A stretch of DNA of 64,000 bases from Inquilinus sp042743185. Lineage in GTDB: Bacteria > Pseudomonadota > Alphaproteobacteria > DSM-16000 > Inquilinaceae. The stretch is taken from NCBI RefSeq assembly GCF_042743185.1, contig NZ_JBHYMS010000019.1, forward strand, positions 1 through 64,000. Direction: 5' to 3'. This document shows positions 1 through 7,792 of this stretch, piece after piece. Every line of letters starts with the position of its first letter. Within the stretch, counting starts at the first letter, position 1. The notes below the pieces were generated by a model, which was given only the letters and a program-made list of their open reading frames with translations, made no database searches and had not been told where the DNA came from. The position numbers and the translations under genes were made by a program.

Positions 1-94
1 GCCGCCTCAACCGCGCCTCATGAACCGCCGTGTACGGAACCGTACGCACGGTGGTGTGGGAGGAGGGCCGCCGTAAGGCGCCCTCCTACCCGAT
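1..94 (+). mobile_element. Group II intron, 3' end (domains V and VI), truncated by the window edge
   Basis: Two adjacent stem-loops match the 3' end of a bacterial group II intron. Bases 24-55 fold as a long lower stem, a 2-nt bulge (45-46), a short upper stem and a GAAC tetraloop, as in domain V. Bases 58-90 fold as a second hairpin with loop GTAA (73-76) and a single unpaired A (88) breaking the 3' strand, as expected for the domain VI branch point. The likely intron end is the AT at 93-94, which touches the TGA of the convergent hutF. The reverse transcriptase and domains I-IV would lie left of the window. The class (possibly IIC) is an inference. A REP-like fold is the alternative. Confidence 0.6.
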
Positions 95-1470
95 CACGCC
101 AGCAGTGCCGCCATCACCGCCCGGTAGCGTGCCGCCACCGCGGCTTCGTCGGCGTGGCGGCCGTCGCGGACGCGCCAGCGGCCGCCGGCCATGACGTGAC
201 GGATCGGCGAGTCGTTGCCGGCGAAGACGAAGCTGTCGAGCAGGGTATCGCCGCGGCGACCGATCAGCGCCGGATGGTCGCGGTCGAGCACGACGAGATC
301 GGCTCGTGCGCCGGCCTCGATCCGGCCGGTGGCGCGGCCGACCGCGCGGGCGCCGCCGTCGATCGCGGCCTGGAACAGCGTGGCGCCGACCGAAGGCCGG
401 CCCGGCCCTGCAGCGACGCCGCGCTTCCGGTGCGACAGGCGCTGACCGTATTCCAGCCAGCGCAGCTCCTCGATCACCCCGACCGAGATATGGCTGTCCG
501 AACCGATGCCGAGCCCGCCGCCGGCGGCGAGATAGGGGGCGAGGGGGAACAGTCCGTCGCCGAGATTGGCCTCGGTGGTCGGGCACAGCCCGGCGACCGC
601 GCCGCTGGCCGCGAGATCCGCAGTCTCGGCCTCGGTCAGGTGGGTGGCGTGGACCAGGCACCAGCGGTTGTCGACCGCGGCGTGGCCGAGCAGCCATTCG
701 ACCGGCCGGGCGCCGCTCCAGGCCAGGCATTGCTCGACTTCCTTGACCTGCTCGGCGATGTGGATGTGGATCGGCGCCGCCGGATCGGCCGAGGTCATGC
801 CCGCCACCGTCGCCGCCAGCATCTCGGGCGGCACCGCGCGCAGCGAATGCGGGGCGACGCCGATGCGGACATCCGGGTCGCCGGCATGGTCGGCCCGCAG
901 CCGGCCGACGATGTCGAGAATGCCGTCGACGTCGTTCAGGAAGCGGCGCTGCCCGTCGCCGGCCTTCTGCCCGCCGAAGCCGCCGGCGGCGTAGAGCACC
1001 GGCAGGTGGGCGATGCCGATGCCGGTCGCCTTCGCCGCCGCGATCGCCCGGCGCGACAGCTCCGCCCGGTCGGCATAGGGGGTGCCGTCCGGCTGGTGGT
1101 GCAGGTAGTGGAACTCGGCCACGCAGGTGTAGCCGGCCTTCAGCATCTCGACATAGAGCTGGGCGGCCACCGCTTCGACCTGGGCGGGGTCGAGCACGCG
1201 GACGAAGCGGTACATCTGCTCGCGCCAGCTCCAGAAATCGTCGCCGGGGCCCGACGCGGTCTCGGCCAGGCCGGCCATGGCGCGCTGGAAGGCGTGGCTG
1301 TGCAGGTTGGCCATGCCCGGCAGGACGACGCCCGCGACCGGTTCCGCATCCCCTCGCGCTGCCGCGGCCGAGACGCCGGCGATGTCGCCCCTGGCGTCGA
1401 CCTCGATCAGGACGTTCTCGGCCCAGCCGTCGGCCAGCAGGGCGGTCTCGGCGAAATAGCGCGTGGTCAC
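94..1470 (-). CDS. hutF: Formimidoylglutamate deiminase (HutF)
   Basis: Predicted 458-aa cytosolic amidohydrolase converting N-formimidoyl-L-glutamate to N-formyl-L-glutamate plus ammonia in the five-step histidine degradation route. The sequence shows the metal-binding HSH at residues 57-59 after VLPGMANL, the HIHIAEQ segment near 235-241, VHATHL near 273-278 and GIGSDSH near 321-327, all in the family order and at normal length. The start is GTG at 1470, which overlaps the TGA of the upstream fic gene (GTGA), so the two are probably translationally coupled. A much longer frame running upstream is antisense-type noise through fic. The stop codon abuts the group II intron end, but the protein looks full length. 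Confidence 0.92.
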   Translation of the reverse strand: MTTRYFAETALLADGWAENVLIEVDARGDIAGVSAAAARGDAEPVAGVVLPGMANLHSHAFQRAMAGLAETASGPGDDFWSWREQMYRFVRVLDPAQVEAVAAQLYVEMLKAGYTCVAEFHYLHHQPDGTPYADRAELSRRAIAAAKATGIGIAHLPVLYAAGGFGGQKAGDGQRRFLNDVDGILDIVGRLRADHAGDPDVRIGVAPHSLRAVPPEMLAATVAGMTSADPAAPIHIHIAEQVKEVEQCLAWSGARPVEWLLGHAAVDNRWCLVHATHLTEAETADLAASGAVAGLCPTTEANLGDGLFPLAPYLAAGGGLGIGSDSHISVGVIEELRWLEYGQRLSHRKRGVAAGPGRPSVGATLFQAAIDGGARAVGRATGRIEAGARADLVVLDRDHPALIGRRGDTLLDSFVFAGNDSPIRHVMAGGRWRVRDGRHADEAAVAARYRAVMAALLA

Positions 1471-2819
1471 GATGATCCCTTCTTCCTTCCCTGCAGCCTC
1501 TGGGTGAGGTCCGACGGCGCGACATAGGCCTTGCCGCGCCCGACCTGGCGCTTGCGCAGCAGGCCGGCTGCGAGCAGGTCCTCCAGATCGGCACGCGCCG
1601 TATGATAGCTGACGCGATGCTTGTTCTTGTGTCCATCGACAGTGACCTGCGCGCCGGGTGACCGGGCGCCCGTCTTGAGGACGTCGAGCTGGCGATGGTT
1701 GAACCGGCCCTCGTGGGGGGTTCCATCGAGCCAGGTCTCGACCAGCTCGATCTCCCGGGCCTTGCGGGTGAGATAGTTCTGCAGACCTTCGATGGCGAGC
1801 CGCACCACCTTGGTCTGGTTGAACAGGAAATAAGTCAGGTCGTTCTCGTCCAGCTCGCTGTTCAGATAGGCCTTGGCGTATTGCACCGGCGACCTGCGGA
1901 TGATGCTGGAGATGGAGATGAACTCCATCAGCCAATACCTCTGCCGCAGCATGGACCAGTAGAACAGAGCCCGTGCGGTCCGGCCGTTGCCGTCGACGAA
2001 GGGGTGGTCGTAGCCGATCATGAAGTGCAGGATGATGGCCCGGACCACCGGATGGATGAACTTGTCCGGCGGCGGGTTCAGGTCGTTGGCGAAGGCGCAG
2101 AGCGTGTCGAGCCGCTTCGGCAGCGTGTCGGCCGCCGGAGGGATGTGCAGGACTTCGCCGTCGCGCGGATCGACGACCTTGACGTCGTCCTCCGCCCGCC
2201 TCAGCCGACCTGCCATCTCCGGTTTCTCCAAGGTTCCTTCCGTGACGATGCGGTGCAGGTCCAGGATGACGGCCGGTGTCAGTGGCTGGTTGGCGTGCTC
2301 GCGAACGAACTCCATGGCGCGATAGTTGTTCAGCACCATGTGTTCCCCGAGGCTGCGCGGCTCGCGATGGTCGCGGATCATCTCGCGCGCCGCCTGTCGG
2401 GTCGTGGCCGCGCCTTCGAGGACGGAGCTGGCAAAGGCTTCCTCGATCAGCGAGGTCATGATGTAGCGATCGCGCTGGGCGCTGGTCGCGGCGGGTGTCT
2501 CTGTCAGGATCTGGCCGCTGCCCTGAGTGTCGATCCAGTGAAGTCCGGATCGCAGGATCGGTGGTTCGCTGAAACAGAAGCGTTTGCCGGCCTTGTCGAG
2601 AAGGGGCAGCATGGTGCGGCTGTTTCGCCGCGCCCAACGCATGGCGAACCACCAGTCCTCGGTAGACAGTCCTGAAGGCGGCTGGCGGAAGCGAGCCTCG
2701 TCCCACGAGAGGTACTGACCATCGGATGACACCATGCCGACACCAAACAGCAGCTCTAGAGATTCCAAATCTAGACGGCCGAGATGCTCGTCGACAGAGG
2801 GCGGTGGTGAAACGCGCAT
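1467..2819 (-). CDS. Fic-family protein with C-terminal winged helix
   Basis: A 450-aa protein. The Fic core motif HPFVDGNGR is at residues 272-280, the signature of enzymes that transfer AMP (or another phosphate-containing group) to protein hydroxyls, with the catalytic His first. An upstream SSVLEG at 131-136 fits the inhibitory (S/T)xxxE(G/N) helix of class II Fic proteins, so the enzyme is probably self-restrained. The C-terminal 100 residues resemble the winged-helix domain seen in many Fic proteins. The gene sits between hutF and hutI, is divergent from hutI, and overlaps the hutF start. ATG 2819 follows the first arm of a perfect inverted repeat, and no Shine-Dalgarno sequence is visible, so the transcript may be nearly leaderless. 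The target is unknown. Confidence 0.88.
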   Translation of the reverse strand: MRVSPPPSVDEHLGRLDLESLELLFGVGMVSSDGQYLSWDEARFRQPPSGLSTEDWWFAMRWARRNSRTMLPLLDKAGKRFCFSEPPILRSGLHWIDTQGSGQILTETPAATSAQRDRYIMTSLIEEAFASSVLEGAATTRQAAREMIRDHREPRSLGEHMVLNNYRAMEFVREHANQPLTPAVILDLHRIVTEGTLEKPEMAGRLRRAEDDVKVVDPRDGEVLHIPPAADTLPKRLDTLCAFANDLNPPPDKFIHPVVRAIILHFMIGYDHPFVDGNGRTARALFYWSMLRQRYWLMEFISISSIIRRSPVQYAKAYLNSELDENDLTYFLFNQTKVVRLAIEGLQNYLTRKAREIELVETWLDGTPHEGRFNHRQLDVLKTGARSPGAQVTVDGHKNKHRVSYHTARADLEDLLAAGLLRKRQVGRGKAYVAPSDLTQRLQGRKKGSS

Positions 2820-2822
2820 GAT

Positions 2823-2857
2823 GATGTTTTATAGCAAAACTCAAATTATAAAACATC
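2823..2857. promoter_or_regulatory. Inverted repeat over the fic promoter (candidate operator)
   Basis: A perfect 11-bp inverted repeat, GATGTTTTATA (2823-2833) and TATAAAACATC (2847-2857), with a 13-bp spacer, in the short space between divergent fic and hutI. A consensus TATAAT (-10) for fic lies at 2845-2850 on the minus strand, inside the repeat. The first arm begins 4 bp from the fic ATG. The site is AT-rich in a GC-rich genome. It does not look like a HutC site. Autoregulation by the Fic winged helix is inference. Confidence 0.55.
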
Positions 2858-2876
2858 TGCTTTGACGGAGAGCGGT

Positions 2877-4088
2877 ATGTGGGATCGGCTGTGGATCAAT
2901 GCGCGGCTGGCGACCATGGAGGGCGACGGCTACGGCGCCATCCCGGAAGGGGCGATCGCGATCGAGGGCGACCGCATCGCCTGGGTCGGGCGGCAGGCGG
3001 ACCTGCCCGGCGCGCCGGACCGCCTGGCCGCGGCCGTGGAGGATGCCGGCGGCGCCTGGGTCACGCCCGGGCTGATCGACTGCCACACCCATCTGGTCCA
3101 TGGCGGCGACCGGGCCCGCGAATTCGCGATGCGGCTGCACGGCGCCGGCTATGAGGAGATCGCGCGCGCCGGCGGCGGCATCGTCTCGACCGTCGCCGCC
3201 ACCCGCGCCGCCGGGGAGGACGAGCTGCTGGTCTCGGCCCGCAAGCGGCTCGACGCGCTGGCGGCCGAAGGCGTGACCACCGTCGAGATCAAGTCCGGCT
3301 ACGGGCTGGACCTCGCGACCGAGGCGAAGATGCTGCGCGTCGCCGGCCGGCTGGGGCAGGAAAGCGGCCTGCGGGTGCGGCGCAGCTTCCTCGGCGCCCA
3401 TGCCGTGCCGCCGGAGGACCGCGACCGGCCCGACCGCTATCTCGACCGCGTGGTCGAGGAGATGCTGCCGGCGATCGCGCGGGATGGCCTCGCCGACGCG
3501 GTCGACGCGTTCGGCGAGAGGATCGCCTTCTCGCCGGCGCAGGTGGAACGCGTGTTCCGTGCGGCCAAGGCGCTCGATCTGCCGGTGAAGCTGCATGCCG
3601 ACCAGCTCTCGGACCAGGACGGTGCCGCGCTGGCGGCCCGGTTCGGCGCGCTGTCGGCGGACCATCTCGAATACACCAGCGAATCGGGGGCGAAGGAAAT
3701 GGGGCGGGCCGGCACCGTCGCGGTGCTGCTGCCCGGCGCCTTCTACTTCCTGCGCGAAGCCCAGCTGCCGCCGGTGGCGGCGTTCCGGCGGCACGGCGTG
3801 CCGATGGCCCTGGCCACCGACAACAATCCCGGCACCTCGCCGGCGACCTCGCTGCTGCTGATGCTGAACATGGGCTGCACCCTGTTCCGCCTGACGCCGG
3901 AAGAGGCGCTGGCGGGCGTCACCCGCAACGCCGCGCGGGCGCTGGGCCTGGCCGGGGAATGCGGCCGGCTGGCCCCGGGGCTCGCGGCCGACCTGGTGCT
4001 CTGGGACGTGGCCGATCCGGCCGAGCTGTCCTACCGCATCGCCTACAACCCATGCCGCGCGATCATCCGCGCCGGCCGGCCGGTCTGA
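2877..4088 (+). CDS. hutI: Imidazolonepropionase (HutI)
   Basis: Predicted 403-aa amidohydrolase that hydrolyses 4-imidazolone-5-propanoate to N-formimidoyl-L-glutamate, the substrate of HutF. The metal-binding CHTH is at residues 69-72 after TPGLID. EIKSGYGLDLATE, FLGAHAVPPE, LHADQLSD and LATDNNPG follow in the family order. ATG 2877 is preferred over an in-frame TTG at 2862 because GGAG sits 6 nt upstream of it. The gene is divergent from fic and hutF. hutU, hutH and hutG are not in this window, so the pathway must be completed elsewhere. Confidence 0.93.
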   Translation: MWDRLWINARLATMEGDGYGAIPEGAIAIEGDRIAWVGRQADLPGAPDRLAAAVEDAGGAWVTPGLIDCHTHLVHGGDRAREFAMRLHGAGYEEIARAGGGIVSTVAATRAAGEDELLVSARKRLDALAAEGVTTVEIKSGYGLDLATEAKMLRVAGRLGQESGLRVRRSFLGAHAVPPEDRDRPDRYLDRVVEEMLPAIARDGLADAVDAFGERIAFSPAQVERVFRAAKALDLPVKLHADQLSDQDGAALAARFGALSADHLEYTSESGAKEMGRAGTVAVLLPGAFYFLREAQLPPVAAFRRHGVPMALATDNNPGTSPATSLLLMLNMGCTLFRLTPEEALAGVTRNAARALGLAGECGRLAPGLAADLVLWDVADPAELSYRIAYNPCRAIIRAGRPV

Positions 4089-4159
4089 TCCGGCGGCATT
4101 CCTCCGATACGCCGGTATTCTGCCGACTCGATGCTTTGTGCTAGAAGCCTTGCATTCGA

Positions 4160-4735
4160 TTGGCGGGGAAGCCGGTTACGCTGGTGAGGGGATTCGGTCG
4201 GATCGCGGGGCTCGCGACGCTCCTGCTCGGCTTGGCCGCGGCGGCGCGGGCAGAGGAGAGCTGCACGCCGCATATCCTGGCGATGGAGGGTGCCTTCGGC
4301 ATCCCGCGCGGCATGCTGCTGGCGATCGCGCAGACCGAATCGGGCGGCAAGGGCGATCCCTATCCCTGGGCCCTCAATGTCGGCGGCACGCCGATGTTTC
4401 CGGGCAGCCTGGCCGCCATGAAGGCCGCGATCGAGGACAACGGCGGCGGCGAAAGCCCCAATATCGACGTCGGCTGCATGCAGATCTCGCTGCGCTATCA
4501 CAAGCAGACACTGCCGGACTACACGCTCATCTTTCAGCCACAATACAATGTGATCTACGGCGCGTATTTCCTGCGGCGGTTGTTCAATCAGTACGGAAAT
4601 TGGCTGGAAGCGATCGCGCATTATCATTCGAGCAACCCGGACCGGCAGTTCGCCTATGCCTGCCGGGTCCTGGAACGGTTGAAGAAAATCCGCGGCCAGG
4701 GGGAAAGGCCGATCGAAGTCTGTGTATCCGGTTGA
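4160..4735 (+). CDS. Secreted lytic transglycosylase (SLT domain)
   Basis: A 191-aa protein with an N-terminal signal peptide (hydrophobic about 17-30, cleavage near ARA-EES). The mature part begins like an SLT lysozyme-type fold: PRGMLLAIAQTESGGKGDPYPW carries the presumed catalytic Glu at about residue 60, followed by DVGCMQIS, NVIYGAYFLRRL and WLEAIAHYHSSNP. Such enzymes cut peptidoglycan glycan strands in the periplasm. The start is uncertain: TTG 4160 is given, and GTG 4184 would also retain the signal peptide. It lies about 120 bp upstream of the polysaccharide exporter on the same strand and may make local wall openings for it. Confidence 0.8.
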   Translation: MAGKPVTLVRGFGRIAGLATLLLGLAAAARAEESCTPHILAMEGAFGIPRGMLLAIAQTESGGKGDPYPWALNVGGTPMFPGSLAAMKAAIEDNGGGESPNIDVGCMQISLRYHKQTLPDYTLIFQPQYNVIYGAYFLRRLFNQYGNWLEAIAHYHSSNPDRQFAYACRVLERLKKIRGQGERPIEVCVSG

Positions 4736-4852
4736 GAGGCGCAGGGGTGAATTCCGGTTTTCTTTGCCCGCCAGATCGTCCAGAAGAGGGGATATTGGGG
4801 GGCGTTGGCTCGATCAGCGCCGCGATCGGGCATTTGCGTGAAGCGGGGGACT

Positions 4853-7645
4853 ATGAAGCCTGTGCATAGTGAACGTCGCCGCGACGAGCGGGGCGAGGGG
4901 CGCCGACTGCGATGGACCCTTCGTTATGGCATCGGTCCGGCTCTCCTGGCCTGCGGCGTTCTGGTGCTGACTCCGGTCGCCGGCCACGCCCAGCTGAACG
5001 CGCTGGTCGACCAGTTGCAGCAGCTCGGCATCAGCCCGTCGCAGCTGCAGCAGCAGGGCGTCCAACCCGACGGCACGACGATCCCGAGCGGACCGCGCGT
5101 CCCGTCGACGACGCCCGCACAGGTCACGGAACCCGCAGTGCTCTCGCCGGGCCTGCCGGGCTCGACCGTCACCGCCGCGCCCGTCTCGCGCATCGAGGCC
5201 GACTACCAGCGGCGTCTGAGCAGCGACATCGGCCAGTTCGGCTATGACGTCTTCGGCGGCGGGGCGGTGGCGAGCCAGGTGGTCAGCGGCGCGGTCAGCG
5301 AGAGCTACATCGTCGGCATCGGCGACCAGATCGTGGTCACGCTGCGCGGCCAGGTGAATCAGGGCATCAGTGCGACGGTCGACCGCGAAGGGCGGCTGAT
5401 CCTGCAGGACCTGCCGCCGATCCCGGCGGCCGGCCGCTCCTTCGGCGACCTGCGCCGCGAGATCGAGACCCGGGTCAAGGAGAACTACGTCTCGACCGAG
5501 GCCTTCGTGTCCCTCGGCGACGTCCGCGCGATCTCGGTGACACTGACCGGCGAGGTGACCAAGCCCGGCACCCAGACGCTGACCAGCTTCTCGACCCTGG
5601 TCGACGCATTGACCGCCGGCGGCGGTATCCGGAAGACGGGATCGCTGCGCACGGTCGCGCTGATCCGGCAGGGCCAGACCAAGGTGGTCGACCTGTACGG
5701 CTTCCTGATGGGCTACAGCAACGAGGCCGACCTGCTGCTGCAGGACGGCGACCGGATCTCCGTGCCGACGGTCGGGCGCACCGTCGCGGTTGCCGGCGAC
5801 GTGGTCCGGCCGGGCATCTTCGAGATGCCGCCCGACGCCGCCGGCCCGCTGAGTGTCGCCGAGATGCTGGACTATGCCGGCGGGCCGATCCGGCCGTCCG
5901 GCAACCGGTTCAACCTGCTGCGGCTCGACCGCAACGGCCAGGACCAGGTGCAGAACCTGTCGGGCCAGACCGCGGTGCCGGTGCAGACCAACGACATCAT
6001 CCAGGTGACACTGTCGCAGGATCTGCGCGTCGGCAGCGTCTCGATCACCGGCAACGTCACGGTCGCCGGCGTCCGTCCGTTGAGCAGCGCGCCGACGCTC
6101 CGCGCCCTCCTGGCCGACCCGCCGATCCTGGCGGATGACGCCTACCTGCCCTTTGGCGTGATCCAGACCACCGACCCGACCACGCGGATCCGCAAATTCG
6201 TGCCGGTCAATCTGGCGGTGGCGCTGCGCGGCGGCGGCAACATCCGCTTGCGCGACCGCGACAAGCTGATCGTGCTGTCGCGCGAGGACGTCCGCTATCT
6301 CGGCGGGGACGACGTCCAGATGATGCTGGCCGGAACCCCGCCGGTCCAGGCCCGCTCGGCAGATTCGGATCTCTCCCAGAACACCCAGGTGCTGAATCCG
6401 ACGCTGGCCACCAGCCAGCCGCCACCCGTCAACGTCAGCAGCAGCTGCCTCGGCCTGCGGTCCCTGGCGGAGGCGGTGCGCAACGATTCGACCGGCCGCT
6501 TCCGCAACGCGCGGCAGACCTTCCAGAACACCACGGGAAGCAACTCCCTGCAGGTCAACCGCGCCTGCCCGGAGATCTTCGACGACTTTCCGGACCTGCT
6601 GCCCTTCGTGATCGAGCATGTCGTCTCGCTCGAAGGCCAGGTGCGGGTGCCGGGCAGCTACCCGATCATCCCGGGCACCTCGCTCGCCACCGTGCTCGAC
6701 ATCGCCGGCGGCACGACGATCGAGGCCGACCGCCGGGCCATCGAGGTCGGCTACTTCTCCACCCTGTCGCCGTCCAATCTCAGCGGCTCCTGGCGTTCGG
6801 TGCAGAGCCTCGGCGCCACCACCGCGTCGATCAAGCTGAATCCGGGCGACAGCATCCGCATCCCGCAGAACCCGCAGCTGCGCGAGGACGGGACGGTCAC
6901 CCTGGCCGGCGAGTTCACCCACCCCGGCCGTTATGTGATCCGCCGCGGCGAGACCCTGCTGCAGCTGATCCAGCGGTCCGGCGGCTACACCAACCAGGCC
7001 TTCCCCTATGGTGCGGTGTTCACCCGCGCGGCCGTGCGGCAGCAGCAGCAGCAGGGCTATGAGCGCACCGCCCGCGAGATCCAGGCCGGGCTGCCGCAGC
7101 TGATCCAGGAAACCCAGAGCAGCGGCAGCAGCAGCAGCAACACCGCCGCGGCCCTGCCGGCGATCCAGAGCCTGATCGCGGAGCTGAAGAGCATCCCGGC
7201 CGCCGGTCGGGTGGTGATCGAGGCCGATCCGACGGTGCTGGCGGCCAGGCCCGAGCTCGACTTCACCCTGGACGCGGGCGACCAGCTGTTCGTGCCGAAG
7301 CGGCCGCTTTTCGTCACGGTCTCGGGCGAAGTGCTCAACCCGGGCACGGTCCAGTACGACGGCAAGCTGACCGCCGACGACTATGTCGACTTCGCCGGCG
7401 GCACGACCGGATCGGCGGATTCCGGCCGCGCCTTCGTCATCATGCCGAACGGCCAGGCGCAGCCGCTCGACCTGTCGTCCTGGAGCTACAGCTCGGTCAA
7501 GGTGCCGCCTGGGTCGGTCATCATCGTGCCGCGCGACCTGACCCCGTTCGACATCTCCCGGCTGATTCGGGACGTCGGCTCGATCGTGCAGAGCCTGGCG
7601 ATCTCGGCGGCCTCGCTGGTGGTCATCAGCCGGAACAACAACTGA
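4853..7645 (+). CDS. Large SLBB-domain polysaccharide export protein
   Basis: A 930-aa exported protein. ATG 4853 follows a GGGGGA Shine-Dalgarno. An Arg-rich N-terminus (about 1-23) and hydrophobic segment (about 24-40) precede a signal cleavage near GHAQ. A Poly_export-type region starts near residue 149 (SYIVGIGDQIVVTLRGQV), followed by several SLBB-like units marked by repeated phrases such as VTLTGEVTKPGT, VAVAGDVVRPGIF, VSLEGQVRVPGSY, VTLAGEFTHPGRY and VTVSGEVLNPGTV. This suggests an outer-membrane or periplasmic channel for exopolysaccharide, far longer than Wza (about 380 aa). The C-terminus has a short hydrophobic stretch (SLAISAASLVVI). No polymerase, flippase or kinase gene is adjacent. 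Confidence 0.85.
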   Translation: MKPVHSERRRDERGEGRRLRWTLRYGIGPALLACGVLVLTPVAGHAQLNALVDQLQQLGISPSQLQQQGVQPDGTTIPSGPRVPSTTPAQVTEPAVLSPGLPGSTVTAAPVSRIEADYQRRLSSDIGQFGYDVFGGGAVASQVVSGAVSESYIVGIGDQIVVTLRGQVNQGISATVDREGRLILQDLPPIPAAGRSFGDLRREIETRVKENYVSTEAFVSLGDVRAISVTLTGEVTKPGTQTLTSFSTLVDALTAGGGIRKTGSLRTVALIRQGQTKVVDLYGFLMGYSNEADLLLQDGDRISVPTVGRTVAVAGDVVRPGIFEMPPDAAGPLSVAEMLDYAGGPIRPSGNRFNLLRLDRNGQDQVQNLSGQTAVPVQTNDIIQVTLSQDLRVGSVSITGNVTVAGVRPLSSAPTLRALLADPPILADDAYLPFGVIQTTDPTTRIRKFVPVNLAVALRGGGNIRLRDRDKLIVLSREDVRYLGGDDVQMMLAGTPPVQARSADSDLSQNTQVLNPTLATSQPPPVNVSSSCLGLRSLAEAVRNDSTGRFRNARQTFQNTTGSNSLQVNRACPEIFDDFPDLLPFVIEHVVSLEGQVRVPGSYPIIPGTSLATVLDIAGGTTIEADRRAIEVGYFSTLSPSNLSGSWRSVQSLGATTASIKLNPGDSIRIPQNPQLREDGTVTLAGEFTHPGRYVIRRGETLLQLIQRSGGYTNQAFPYGAVFTRAAVRQQQQQGYERTAREIQAGLPQLIQETQSSGSSSSNTAAALPAIQSLIAELKSIPAAGRVVIEADPTVLAARPELDFTLDAGDQLFVPKRPLFVTVSGEVLNPGTVQYDGKLTADDYVDFAGGTTGSADSGRAFVIMPNGQAQPLDLSSWSYSSVKVPPGSVIIVPRDLTPFDISRLIRDVGSIVQSLAISAASLVVISRNNN

Positions 7646-7664
7646 CCTAGGGAAGATCACGTGG

Positions 7665-7695
7665 AAAAGGGCGGCGCCACCAGCGCCGCCCTTTT
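7665..7695 (+). terminator. Rho-independent terminator after the SLBB gene
   Basis: A perfect 13-bp stem (7665-7677 with 7683-7695) and a 5-nt loop. It begins AAAAGGG and ends CCCTTTT, 20 bp after the stop of the polysaccharide export gene. Confidence 0.88.
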
Positions 7696-7792
7696 CATTG
7701 GTGGGATCGCCGGCATGCGACGGGCGAGATTGTCCCATGGGCGGGAAGCGCACTAGCCTGACCGGGTCTGGTGGAAGCGGAACGGGCATCTG

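Noticed and set aside
94..2856. A 920-codon open frame across hutF and fic on the minus strand
   Set aside because: Only the hutF part has family motifs. The remainder is the wrong frame of fic; GTG 1470 with the GTGA overlap explains both genes.
2823..2857. HutC binding site
   Set aside because: The repeat lacks the TGTATA-TACA pattern expected for HutC and no hutC gene is present nearby.
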